Below are positions 7,868 to 15,556 of a DNA stretch of 64,000 bases, piece after piece. The position numbers and the translations under genes were made by a program. The DNA is from Streptomyces fructofermentans (GTDB taxonomy: Bacteria > Actinomycetota > Actinomycetes > Streptomycetales > Streptomycetaceae), in contig NZ_BMWD01000003.1 in the NCBI RefSeq assembly GCF_014651055.1, positions 356,813 through 420,812 on the forward strand. The letters are read 5' to 3'. Each line of letters starts with the position of its first letter. The stretch's first letter is position 1. Under the pieces are notes generated by a model. The model was not told the DNA's origin, searched no databases, and saw only the letters and a list, made by a program, of their open reading frames with translations.

Positions 7868-8832
7868 AGCCGCTCCATCTGACGCTCGGCCAGGTCCATG
7901 ATCTTCCCCTTGGGGATCGGCTTGGTGTCGTAGATCCAGATCTCCATGGCCACGTCGCCGCGCCAGGCGTGCGCCTCGGCGGCGTAGATCGGGAGGTATC
8001 CCGCTTCGGTCTCCGGCCGGTCGTGGACGAAGACCTGGCCGTCACCCGTGCCGGGGACGGGCCAGCTCCGGGTGCTCTTCTCCTTCTCGGCCCAGAAGCG
8101 GGCGCCCTCGACGTGGTCCGCGGCGCCGGCGTACTCCTCCTGCCGGTACTGCACCAGGCGGATGCCGACGGCGTACGTGCTGCCCACCTGCCAGCTCGTG
8201 ACGGCCGCCCGCCGGTACTGCGCTTCGACGAGGTTGCTGAAGGCCTCGCCGGGCTTCTCGTACGAGTCCGCGTAGGCGGCCAGCTCCAGCCAGCCGTCGG
8301 TGCCCTCCTCGAAACCGTCCCGGGCGCCCTTCGGGCGCTTCAGGAGCAGCTCGCGCAGATCGCCCTCGGTCTTCACACGGCGGTCCTGGCGGGCCGACAG
8401 CGGCTCGGGTCCCTTGCCCTTGGCCTGCGGGACGGACCGCTGCGACAGCGAGGGCAGTTCGGTGGGCGTCCGGCCGGCCTGGACGACGTAGCCGGCGCAG
8501 GTGCCGGCGAGCAGTCCCAGCACGGCGGCCGCGGCGATCAGCAGCGTGGTGCGCCCCCGCCGGCGCGGACGCGGGACGGCCCGGCCGGCCGCGTCCTGCC
8601 CGTCGGGTGCCGCGGCGGACACGAGAGCGGCCGGCGCAACAGGCACAACAGGCACAACAGGCACGGCGTATGCAGCGGGCACAGCCGGCGCGGCAGGCAC
8701 GGCAGGCACGGCAGGCACAGCGGTGTCCGCGGGCGCCACAGGGGTCGCGTGCGTCCCAGGGGTCGCCGAAGCGCCCGTGACCTCCCGGTTCTCCGGATCC
8801 TGGGGTACTTCGGGTACTTCCGAGACTTCCAA
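7864..8832 (-). CDS. Membrane-anchored protein of unknown function (first gene of trio)
   Basis: This is a 322-residue protein. Its N-terminal 85 residues are built of VP/AP repeats encoded by near-exact 9-bp units around 8633-8730. PRPRRRGR and a transmembrane helix follow (about residues 93-115), then an extracytoplasmic domain of about 200 residues. It heads a tightly coupled operon: its stop overlaps the next start by four bases. The repeat tract could vary in length between strains. The function is unknown. The conserved three-gene order suggests a complex. Confidence 0.8.
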   Translation of the reverse strand: MEVSEVPEVPQDPENREVTGASATPGTHATPVAPADTAVPAVPAVPAAPAVPAAYAVPVVPVVPVAPAALVSAAAPDGQDAAGRAVPRPRRRGRTTLLIAAAAVLGLLAGTCAGYVVQAGRTPTELPSLSQRSVPQAKGKGPEPLSARQDRRVKTEGDLRELLLKRPKGARDGFEEGTDGWLELAAYADSYEKPGEAFSNLVEAQYRRAAVTSWQVGSTYAVGIRLVQYRQEEYAGAADHVEGARFWAEKEKSTRSWPVPGTGDGQVFVHDRPETEAGYLPIYAAEAHAWRGDVAMEIWIYDTKPIPKGKIMDLAERQMERL

Positions 8833-8946
8833 GACGTCCCCTCACAGAACGCGAAGCACGGATTCCGTATCCGCGCGCACAGGAGACCCATGGCATACAC
8901 ATGAGGTTGCACCGGAGTTGATCACGATTCGGACTACGATTCGGCC

Positions 8947-9309
8947 ATGGCTAAGAAGCTCGTGATCAAAGTGACGGCCGGTGCGGACGCCCCCGAGCGC
9001 TGTTCCCAGGCGTTCACGGTGGCGGCGGTCGCGGTGGCGAGCGGGGTGGAGGTGTCGCTCTGGCTGACCGGCGAGTCCGCGTGGTTCGCCCTGCCGGGGC
9101 GCGCGGCCGGGTTCGAACTCCCGCACGCGGCGCCGCTGCCGGATCTGCTGGACTCGGTCCTGGCCGGCGGCCGGCTCACCCTGTGCACGCAGTGCGCGGC
9201 CCGCCGGGACATCACGGAGAAGGACGTGATCGAGGGCGTGCGGATCGCCGGTGCCCAGGTCTTCGTCCAGGAGGCCGTGGCCGACGGGACGCAGGCGCTC
9301 GTCTACTGA
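8947..9309 (+). CDS. DsrE/DsrF-like family protein
   Basis: This 120-residue soluble protein has the DsrE/F/TusD fold. Members carry or transfer sulfur through a conserved cysteine, but many actinobacterial members are uncharacterised. Two candidate cysteines lie in LTLCTQCAARRDI (a CxxC), and a third is in ERCSQAF. A TACGAT hexamer ends six bases before the ATG, suggesting a leaderless start. It converges with, and overlaps by seven bases, the VOC gene on the other strand. The nearby sulfurtransferase operon makes a sulfur role plausible but unproven. Confidence 0.8.
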   Translation: MAKKLVIKVTAGADAPERCSQAFTVAAVAVASGVEVSLWLTGESAWFALPGRAAGFELPHAAPLPDLLDSVLAGGRLTLCTQCAARRDITEKDVIEGVRIAGAQVFVQEAVADGTQALVY

Positions 9310-9704
9310 TCGGCCGGCAGCCGGTCCGCGGGCAGCCACAGGCAGAAGGGGTGCCCGGCGGGGTCGAGCAGCACGCGGACGTCGTCCTGCGGCTGGTACG
9401 CGGCGAGCACCGCGCCGGCGGCGACCGCCCGGGCGGTCCCGCCCTCCAGGTCGTCGACCTCGATGTCGAGGTGCAGCATCATCTGCTGGGTTCCGGGCCC
9501 GCGGTCGGGCCAGACGGGCGGCACGTACGCGGGCTCCGTCTCGAAGGCGAGCAGGACGCCCTCGACGCCCTCGGGTGGTCCGACGAGCACCCAGTCGGGT
9601 TCGTCGCCGCGGACCTCGTACCCGAGGAGCCGGCAGTAGAAGTCGGCCAGCTCGTGCGCGTCGTGCGCGTCGAGCACGACGGTGGACACCTTGATGCGCG
9701 CCAT
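9303..9704 (-). CDS. VOC (glyoxalase/bleomycin-resistance fold) family protein
   Basis: This 133-residue single-domain protein contains two beta-alpha-beta-beta-beta modules typical of the vicinal oxygen chelate superfamily. Recognisable segments are VVLDAHDAHELADFYCRLLG, MMLHLDIEVDDLE, and the closing DPAGHPFCLW block. VOC proteins include dioxygenases, glyoxalases and drug-binding proteins, and the sequence alone does not choose among them. No partner enzyme lies next to it. Confidence 0.85.
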   Translation of the reverse strand: MARIKVSTVVLDAHDAHELADFYCRLLGYEVRGDEPDWVLVGPPEGVEGVLLAFETEPAYVPPVWPDRGPGTQQMMLHLDIEVDDLEGGTARAVAAGAVLAAYQPQDDVRVLLDPAGHPFCLWLPADRLPADQ

Positions 9705-9714
9705 GGGGACCGTT

Positions 9715-9975
9715 CTACTGGCGGCGCTTCCTGCCGTCCAGCTCGTCCCACCACTCGTCGGACTTCGCGTCGCCGGAGGGGTCGTCCCACCACCGGTCGT
9801 CGGGTCCCCTGCGGTTGGCCGTCATCGCGGCGACCGGCGGGATCACCATGGCCACCACGCACATGCCGACGGCCACGGGCACCGACCAGAGCCGTACGAC
9901 TCCCCAGGCGAGCACGAACAGCCCGATGCAGGTGCCCATCATGGCGAAGTAGACGTGGCGCCTTCGCGCGTACAT
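9715..9975 (-). CDS. DUF3099 small membrane protein
   Basis: This is an 86-residue protein, conserved in actinobacteria, with two transmembrane helices (MMGTCIGLFVLAWGVVRLW and VAVGMCVVAMVIPPVAAM regions). An Arg-rich start (MYARRRHVYF) and an acidic, Trp-rich tail (DDRWWDD, DEWWDEL) flank them. ATG 9975 was chosen over the longer frame because TACCCT lies six bases upstream, a pattern typical of leaderless genes, and the family begins at this Met. Function unknown. Confidence 0.8.
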   Translation of the reverse strand: MYARRRHVYFAMMGTCIGLFVLAWGVVRLWSVPVAVGMCVVAMVIPPVAAMTANRRGPDDRWWDDPSGDAKSDEWWDELDGRKRRQ

Positions 9976-10017
9976 GCCTCCAGGGTAGAACCGATCGGCC
10001 CACCGGCACCCGGGCGA

Positions 10018-10077
10018 GCCGAAGGGCCGCACCCCGTACCGGAAAGCGTCCAACCCCCGGGGGTGCGGCCCTTCGGC
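10018..10077 (-). terminator. Hairpin terminator after the DUF1416 gene
   Basis: Arms 10018-10035 and 10060-10077 are perfectly complementary over 18 bp (GCCGAAGGGCCGCACCCC and its complement) with a 24-base loop. It lies 17 bp beyond the stop of the sulfurtransferase-DUF1416 operon. Confidence 0.8.
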
Positions 10078-10093
10078 CGTTCTTGCGGTGCCG

Positions 10094-10381
10094 TCAGACG
10101 GCGATGGCGACCTCGGCGAGACCGCCGGTCTGCGCGACGACCGTGCGGTCGGCCGTGCCGCCGGGAACGAGGGCGCGAACGGTCCAGGTGCCCTCGGCCG
10201 CGTAGAAGCGGAACTGTCCGGTCGCCGAGGTGGGCACCTCGGCGGTGAACTCGCCGGTCGAGTCCAGGAGGCGGACGTATCCCACCACCGGCTCGCCGTC
10301 CTTGGTCACGTGACCCTGGATGGTGGTCTCACCGGGCTTGATCGTCGAGGCGTCCGGGCCGCCGGCCTTCGCTCCACACAT
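10094..10381 (-). CDS. DUF1416 protein, partner of thiosulfate sulfurtransferase
   Basis: This is a 95-residue protein with MCGAKAGGPD at the start and a single Ig-like or prealbumin-type beta sandwich (GHVTKDGEPVVGYVRLLD, GQFRFYAAEGTWTVRAL). In actinobacteria the gene follows the cysA/sseA-type sulfurtransferase almost invariably, as here, 30 bp downstream. The N-terminal cysteine is conserved in the family as I recall it and could be a sulfur acceptor, but that is inference. Confidence 0.88.
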   Translation of the reverse strand: MCGAKAGGPDASTIKPGETTIQGHVTKDGEPVVGYVRLLDSTGEFTAEVPTSATGQFRFYAAEGTWTVRALVPGGTADRTVVAQTGGLAEVAIAV

Positions 10382-10411
10382 GTTTCGATTCCGTCCTTCA
10401 GGCCTTGGGGA

Positions 10412-11257
10412 TTACTTGTTGGCGCCGAGCTCGATCGGCACGCCGACGAGGGAGCCGTACTCGGTCCACGAGCCGTCGTAGTTCTTGACGTTCTGGACGC
10501 CGAGCAGCTCGTGCAGGACGAACCAGGTGAGCGCGGAGCGCTCACCGATGCGGCAGTACGCGATGGTGTCCTTGGCGAGGTCGACCTGCTCGTCGGCGTA
10601 CAGCTCCTTGAGCTCGTCGTCCGACTTGAAGGTGCCGTCGTCGTTGGCGTTCTTCGACCACGGGATGTTGCGCGCGGACGGGACGTGGCCCGGACGCTGC
10701 GACTGCTCCTGGGGCAGGTGGGCCGGGGCGAGCAGCTTGCCGCTGAACTCGTCGGGCGACCGCACGTCGACCAGGTTCTGCGAGCCGATCGCGGCGACGA
10801 CGTCGTCACGGAAGGCGCGGATGGCGGTGTTCTGGGCCTTGGCCTTGTACGCGGTGGCGGCACGCTCGGGGACCTGCGAGCCGTCGACGAGGTCGCGGGA
10901 GTCGAGCTCCCACTTCTTGCGGCCGCCGTCGAGGAGCTTCACGTTCTCGTGCCCGTAGAGCTTGAAGTACCAGTAGGCGTAGGACGCGAACCAGTTGTTG
11001 TTGCCGCCGTAGAGCACGACGAGCGTGTCGTTGCCGATGCCCTTCGCCGACAGGAGCTTCTCGAAGCCCTCCTGGTCGATGAAGTCACGGCGGACCGGGT
11101 CCTGGAGGTCGGTGGTCCAGTCGATCCGGATCGCGTTCTTGATGTGGTTCTTCTCGTACGCGGACGTGTCCTCGTCGACCTCGACGACGGCCACGTTCGG
11201 GTCGTCCAGGTGCTCCTGGACCCAGTCGGCGTCTACCAGGACGTCGCTGCGGCTCAT
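10412..11257 (-). CDS. Thiosulfate sulfurtransferase (CysA/SseA-type rhodanese)
   Basis: This 281-residue tandem rhodanese transfers sulfane sulfur from thiosulfate to cyanide in vitro and probably to cellular thiols or proteins in vivo. The inactive N-terminal domain ends near residue 130. The C-terminal domain carries the catalytic loop CRIGERS with C235, matching the CysA2/CysA3 type of mycobacteria. ATG 11257 gives the family N-terminus MSRSDVLVDADWVQEHL. A Cys-containing leader peptide 157 bp upstream with its own promoter suggests that expression responds to cysteine supply. Confidence 0.92.
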   Translation of the reverse strand: MSRSDVLVDADWVQEHLDDPNVAVVEVDEDTSAYEKNHIKNAIRIDWTTDLQDPVRRDFIDQEGFEKLLSAKGIGNDTLVVLYGGNNNWFASYAYWYFKLYGHENVKLLDGGRKKWELDSRDLVDGSQVPERAATAYKAKAQNTAIRAFRDDVVAAIGSQNLVDVRSPDEFSGKLLAPAHLPQEQSQRPGHVPSARNIPWSKNANDDGTFKSDDELKELYADEQVDLAKDTIAYCRIGERSALTWFVLHELLGVQNVKNYDGSWTEYGSLVGVPIELGANK

Positions 11258-11413
11258 GCTCGTTCTCCTCCGGGGCAGTTGCGGCGGGGCGTTGCGGGGT
11301 GCGGGGTGCGGGTACGCGCTCGGCGGTCACACTGCGGGGGCGTACGCGGCACGGGGGCGCCACTCGGCAGAGAGGTCGAGGGGCCCGGCTCGCGGAAGTG
11401 CGGAGGCTTCCGC

Positions 11414-11494
11414 TCAGAAGGTGCGACAGAGCATGGCGGCGACGCGGCACAGGTCTACTGCCCGCCGCTTCGTGAGATCCGCCTGTCGCTTCAT
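11414..11494 (-). CDS. 26-residue Cys-containing leader peptide upstream of sulfurtransferase
   Basis: The frame from ATG 11494 to TGA 11414 encodes 26 residues: MKRQADLTKRRAVDL, then CRVAAMLCRTF. It resembles small actinomycete leader peptides that sit before sulfur-assimilation genes and carry a CR...CR ending. It has no Shine-Dalgarno. Instead TACGAT lies seven bases upstream, so the message probably begins at the ATG. Ribosome stalling at the two Cys codons near the stop could control the downstream sulfurtransferase. It is too basic and hydrophilic to be a membrane peptide. Confidence 0.8.
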   Translation of the reverse strand: MKRQADLTKRRAVDLCRVAAMLCRTF

Positions 11495-11501
11495 GGTGTC
11501 G

Positions 11502-11531
11502 ATCGTAGGGACGGACAGGCGGGCATGTCAC
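11502..11531 (-). promoter_or_regulatory. Leaderless promoter for the leader peptide-sulfurtransferase unit
   Basis: On the reverse strand GTGACA (-35, 11526-11531) and TACGAT (-10, 11502-11507) are separated by 18 bp. The -10 ends seven bases before the leader peptide ATG, which places transcription initiation at or next to the A of the start codon. Confidence 0.65.
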
Positions 11532-11738
11532 CGGCGTGTCGTATGTTGAGACGCGATCGTCCGCAATGTGGGATACGAGAGGGGTCGCGCCCGCTTCCGC
11601 CCGGTCCCCGCAGCACCCTTCACCCGCCCGGCCCCTTCCGCATCTGCTGTGCGGACAGGGGCGTCTCGCCCTTCGGACGGCCGAGCGGGAGAGCGACCGT
11701 CCGGACACGTCCCACGGGCCGGCCGGACGCCGTCACTC

Positions 11739-12497
11739 CTACCCGACGAGGTCGACGTCGGAACCCTTCACCCCGATGTCCACGCCGTCCGCGGCCGCCT
11801 CGACGCGGTCGAGCCTGATGCCGCCGGGCAGCCCGTCGATCTTCTGCTGGAAGTCGGTGATCAGGCGGACCTTGTCCTCGGCGAGCTGGACACCCAGGTT
11901 CGGCAGGGAGTCGGCCTGCACCTCCACCGTGTCGCCCTTGACGCGGACCGTGCTGAGGACGGACACCGGACGGGGCAGCTTGCGGCCGAGCACCGTGGCC
12001 TCGACCTCGACCTTGATCTTGCCGTTGCCGCCGTCGGAGAGCCCGACGACCTGGGCGGTGACGCCGCTCGTCACGTCCACGGGTTCGGCCTTCGCCGCCT
12101 TGAGGAGTTCGGCGTACGAGATCGTCGCGGTGCCGGTGGCGGATGCCGCCTTCGCGGAGCTGTAGCCGCTGGAGAACGCGACGCCGCGCATGTGGGCGGT
12201 CAGGTTGTCGATGCGGATCTTGGCCGGGGCCCCGTCGGAGGCGTCGCCCGTGCCGGCGCTCGTGTCCGCCTCGTAGTTCTTGATGCCGACCTCGACCTCG
12301 TCGAGTTCACCGCCGGCCACCTGGGTCAGGAACGGGAAGCCCTTGATCGACACGTCCGGGGTGGCGGCCAGTCCCTCGTTGGCGCGCAGCCGCTCGGCCG
12401 CCTCGTCCTCGGCGAAGCCCACGGCCACACGGTCGGCGATGACGAAGAGCCCGCCCAGCACGATGGTCACGATCAGAAGTATTCGCAGTGCTCGCAT
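11739..12497 (-). CDS. DUF2993 (LmeA-like) envelope protein
   Basis: This 252-residue protein has one N-terminal membrane helix or signal anchor (ALRILLIVTIVLGGLFVIA) followed by a DUF2993 domain. The family hallmark D-V-S-I-x-G-F-P-F-L-T-Q (residues about 48-59) is present. The mycobacterial relative LmeA acts in lipomannan elongation and binds phosphoinositides, but streptomycete members are uncharacterised. Met 12497 was chosen as start because hydrophobic sequence begins immediately after it. A second DUF2993 gene lies at 24159-25466. About 240 bp upstream of the sulfur leader there is no other gene. Confidence 0.85.
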   Translation of the reverse strand: MRALRILLIVTIVLGGLFVIADRVAVGFAEDEAAERLRANEGLAATPDVSIKGFPFLTQVAGGELDEVEVGIKNYEADTSAGTGDASDGAPAKIRIDNLTAHMRGVAFSSGYSSAKAASATGTATISYAELLKAAKAEPVDVTSGVTAQVVGLSDGGNGKIKVEVEATVLGRKLPRPVSVLSTVRVKGDTVEVQADSLPNLGVQLAEDKVRLITDFQQKIDGLPGGIRLDRVEAAADGVDIGVKGSDVDLVG

Positions 12498-12677
12498 GTC
12501 TCCCTGTTCCCCCACCTCGACCGGCCTATGGCCGCGAGCGTAACCCCGTCCCGGTCCCCCACCGGGCGGCCGGGGTCGGGTTGTGGATCACCTGTGACAG
12601 GGGCGGGGCCCGGGCCGGCCGGGTACGGCCGCGACCGTGCTCGGCACGCTCTCCCGGTGACGGGGGCCGGAAAGCCC

Positions 12678-12727
12678 CCGGCCCGCTGCCGGAGGACCCT
12701 CGGCGGGGTCCTCCGGCAGCGGGCCGG
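12678..12727 (-). terminator. Perfect 22-bp hairpin terminator
   Basis: Arms 12678-12699 and 12706-12727 are exactly complementary over 22 bp around a six-base loop (TCGGCG). It lies 10 bp beyond the stop of the membrane protein gene ending at 12737. Confidence 0.85.
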
Positions 12728-12736
12728 CCGGGCGGG

Positions 12737-14005
12737 TCAGACCAGTGCCCGGCCCAGGAAGTAGACGGCAGGGGCGGCGGCCGCGAGCGGGAGGGCGACG
12801 CCCGCCGTCATGTGGACGAACTTCGACGGGTAGTCGTACGAGGCGACCCTGTGCCCGATCAGGGCGCAGACCCCGGCCCCCGCGCCGAGCAGGGCACCGG
12901 CCGTGCCGACACCGGTCGCGGCGCCCGCGGCTGCGCCGGCTCCGGCCGCCGCCAGCAGGGCCACGGCGACGGAGACGGGCGTGGGCAGCGGCACCGCGCG
13001 GGCGAGCACGGCCGCGGCGACCGCGATCGCGCCCACCGTCACGGCGTCCGGCTCGGCGCCCAGGTGCCCGGTCGCCACGATCGCCAGGGCCGCCGAGGCC
13101 ACCGTGGCCATCAGGCCGTACATGCGCTCGTCGGGTTCGGCGCGGCTGCGGAGCTGGATGACCAGGGTCAGCAGCACCCAGACGCCGAGTGTGCCGAGGA
13201 TCGCCGCGGCGGCGTTCTCCCGTCCGACCCCGAGCAGCACGACGTCGGAGGTGAGCGCGCCGGCGAAGGCGAGCGCGATGCCCTGCCGGGCGGGCCACAT
13301 GCCGTTCAGGCGGAACCAGCCCGCCGCGGTCACCGCCTGGAGGATCACGAGCGGCACGGCCAGGGCGTACTCCCCGATCGCCGCCGCGCCCGCGAGCAGC
13401 AGCGCCAGGACGGCGGTCAGCGCGGCGGGCTGCGCGCCGGGCTCGATGATCGGCGAGCGTCCCTCGGCGCGGGCGCGCTGCGCGTCGGTCACGCGGGAGT
13501 TCCCGGTGAGGGTGGGCGGTCCGTAACCGGTGGCGGTCGCGGCGGGCGCGGATGCGGGTGCGGGAGCGGCGGGAGCGGCTGCCTGGCCGGACGCGTAGCC
13601 GCCGTACGCGGGTTCGGTGTGCCCGCCCTGCGCCTGGGCTCCGTGTCCCCAGCCGGCCTCGGCGGGCATCGGGCCCGCGGCGCCGTACTGGGACGCGTAC
13701 GGCTGCGGGGCCCCGAAGCGGTCCCCGTGGGCCGCCTCTCCCGGACCCTGCGGACCCTGGGGTGCCTGCGAGGGCAGGTAGGCGGTGTCCGCCGCCGGTG
13801 CGACCTGGGGCTGGATCCGGGTCTCCCAGGTCTGCCCCTCCCACTGCTGGGTGTACTGCTGCTGCTCGTCCGCGTCCGCGTACTGCTGCTGCCAGCCGGC
13901 CTGCGGTTGGGCCTGCGGCTGCGGGTTCTGCTGATGCTGCTGATGCTGCTGATACGGGTCGTGGGGCTCGTGGGCCCCGTTCCCCTCGTAGTGCTGGTTG
14001 CTCAT
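12737..14005 (-). CDS. Multi-pass membrane protein with Gln-rich cytoplasmic tail
   Basis: This is a 422-residue protein. The first 150-odd residues are Gln/Pro/Gly/Tyr-rich and disordered (QQHQQHQQ, QQQYTQQ). The remainder is strongly hydrophobic, with about eight helices and short Gly/Ala-rich loops. Conserved-looking elements are GPPTLTGNSRVTDAQRARAEGRSP before the first helix and FVHMTAGVALPLAAAAPAVYFLG at the end. No transporter signature is apparent. It starts eight bases downstream of the MoaD-like gene, so the two form an operon. The function is unknown. Confidence 0.82.
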   Translation of the reverse strand: MSNQHYEGNGAHEPHDPYQQHQQHQQNPQPQAQPQAGWQQQYADADEQQQYTQQWEGQTWETRIQPQVAPAADTAYLPSQAPQGPQGPGEAAHGDRFGAPQPYASQYGAAGPMPAEAGWGHGAQAQGGHTEPAYGGYASGQAAAPAAPAPASAPAATATGYGPPTLTGNSRVTDAQRARAEGRSPIIEPGAQPAALTAVLALLLAGAAAIGEYALAVPLVILQAVTAAGWFRLNGMWPARQGIALAFAGALTSDVVLLGVGRENAAAAILGTLGVWVLLTLVIQLRSRAEPDERMYGLMATVASAALAIVATGHLGAEPDAVTVGAIAVAAAVLARAVPLPTPVSVAVALLAAAGAGAAAGAATGVGTAGALLGAGAGVCALIGHRVASYDYPSKFVHMTAGVALPLAAAAPAVYFLGRALV

Positions 14006-14012
14006 GATCCCG

Positions 14013-14267
14013 TCACCCTCCTGCGAACGGCGGGAGCACCTCGACCGTGCCGCCCTCGGCCAGCCGTACCGTCTCATGCCCGCGGGTACCCACCGGGTCG
14101 CCGTCGACGAGGAACGAGCATCGCCGCAGTACGCGGACGAGTTCGCCGGGGTGTCGCTCGCGTGCCGCGTCGAGCGCCTGCGCGAGGTTCTCGGCCTCGT
14201 ACGGCTCCTCGGCGACGCCCGCGGCGGCCTTGGCGGCGGCCCAGTAGCGCACCGTGCCCTTTGCCAT
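14013..14267 (-). CDS. MoaD/ThiS-like ubiquitin-fold sulfur carrier
   Basis: This 84-residue beta-grasp protein ends in Gly-Gly (VLPPFAGG), the C-terminus that is adenylated and thiocarboxylated in MoaD and ThiS. Typical elements are VRYWAAAKAAAG near the start and the FLVDGDPV strand. It may serve molybdopterin synthesis or another sulfur-transfer route. No MoaE or MoeB partner lies nearby, so the pathway is unassigned. It sits 50 bp from the hydrolase gene on the same strand. Confidence 0.88.
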   Translation of the reverse strand: MAKGTVRYWAAAKAAAGVAEEPYEAENLAQALDAARERHPGELVRVLRRCSFLVDGDPVGTRGHETVRLAEGGTVEVLPPFAGG

Positions 14268-14316
14268 CTGGTTCCTCGATCAACGGTGTGGAAGACGGGT
14301 CTCGAACACGGCCAGG

Positions 14317-15243
14317 CTAGCCCGCGTGCCGCGCGGCCCATTCCCCGATGCGGGCCAGCAGCTCGTCGTCCGCGGCGTTCTCGGCGTGTCCCATCCCCCG
14401 CTCCAGCCACAGTTCACCGTGCTCCCCGGCCGCGGCGGCCAGCATCCGGGGGTGGTCCAGGGGGAAGTAGCCGTCCCGGTCGCCGTGGACGACCAGCAGC
14501 GGCGTGGGCGCGATGAGGGGGACCGACTCCACGGGCGAGGAGGGGACGGGGTCCCACCCGCGGTGGTGGATACGGGTGCGCAGGCCGTAGCGGCTGACGG
14601 CGCGGCCCGCCGGACGGGTCACCAGCCAGTGCAGACGCCGCATGGGGGCCGTGCCGCGGTAGTACCAGCGCGCGGGCGCGCTGACCGAGACGACGGCGTC
14701 CGTGTGCGCTCCCGCGAGTCCCTCGTGCTCCTGGGACCCCTCGGGCCACTCGTGCCACTCCCGCCCCGCGCGCCCCTTGGGGGCCGCCGGATGCAGGGCC
14801 GCGTGCCTGAGCGCCACCGAACCGCCCATGGAGAAGCCGACGGTGGCGATCCGGGTGTGACCGAGTTCTCGCGCCCACCGCACCGCCGCCGCGAGGTCGA
14901 GCACCTCGCGGTCGCCGACCGTGGACCGGCCGCCGGAGGCCCCGTGCCCGCGGAAGGAGAACGTGACGACGGCCGCGTACTGCGCGAAGGCGCTCGCCGC
15001 CCGTCGCACGTGCGGCCGCTCCAGGTCGCCCGTGAAGCCGTGCGCGACGACGATGGCGGTGTCGCCCGAGATGTCGGACGCCCGCGTTCCGGGCTCGTAC
15101 GCCGCGTCGACGGTGACCCCGTCGACAGTGCGCAGAAATCTTCGCGCCGGCGCGGGACGCACTCTTTCCGGTGGTCTTCCTGCCGTCTCAGTCTTCGGAC
15201 GGTTGAAAGATCGCGCGGCGCGACCTGCCGGACCTTGGCTCAT
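14317..15243 (-). CDS. Alpha/beta-hydrolase
   Basis: This 308-residue cytoplasmic serine hydrolase has the oxyanion segment AHGFTGD near residue 68 and the nucleophile elbow GFSMGG with S138. The acid is in VVHGDRDGYFP, and the catalytic His is in GMGHAENA near the C-terminus. ATG 15243 was chosen because the longer frame lies inside the divergent glnR upstream region. Substrate unknown; an esterase or lipase-type activity is the default guess. Confidence 0.88.
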   Translation of the reverse strand: MSQGPAGRAARSFNRPKTETAGRPPERVRPAPARRFLRTVDGVTVDAAYEPGTRASDISGDTAIVVAHGFTGDLERPHVRRAASAFAQYAAVVTFSFRGHGASGGRSTVGDREVLDLAAAVRWARELGHTRIATVGFSMGGSVALRHAALHPAAPKGRAGREWHEWPEGSQEHEGLAGAHTDAVVSVSAPARWYYRGTAPMRRLHWLVTRPAGRAVSRYGLRTRIHHRGWDPVPSSPVESVPLIAPTPLLVVHGDRDGYFPLDHPRMLAAAAGEHGELWLERGMGHAENAADDELLARIGEWAARHAG

Positions 15244-15313
15244 GTGGGCTATTCTGCTGGGCAGAGGACTCGGGCAGTGAAGCCCCCGGGTCCTTTTGCG
15301 CTTTCCGGAGCGT

Positions 15314-15337
15314 TGTATACGAACGCTGTATACGAAC
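15314..15337. repeat. Two 11-bp direct repeats (13-bp period) upstream of glnR
   Basis: TGTATACGAAC occurs at 15314-15324 and again at 15327-15337 with two bases between. Each contains the palindrome GTATAC. The repeats lie in the 313-bp interval between the divergent hydrolase and glnR genes, which has no gene of its own. They could be a tandem operator or two overlapping extended -10 elements for glnR. Confidence 0.55.
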
Positions 15338-15556
15338 ACTCCGACGGAGAAGTACGAGGTGAGAGCGCAGTCGCGGCTCCCGGGGGCGCGGGAGCCGCAC
15401 AGTACGAAGCAGTGCCGCAAACGTCCTCGCAGGGACCGAGGAGGAACCAGACGTTATGGGCGAGCGAACCGTGCACGACCGTATGACGACCCAGGCATGG
15501 GGAGACCCCCTGCCCGAGCGAGGCCGGGACCGCCGGGGACTGGGGGGAAGGGCCTG

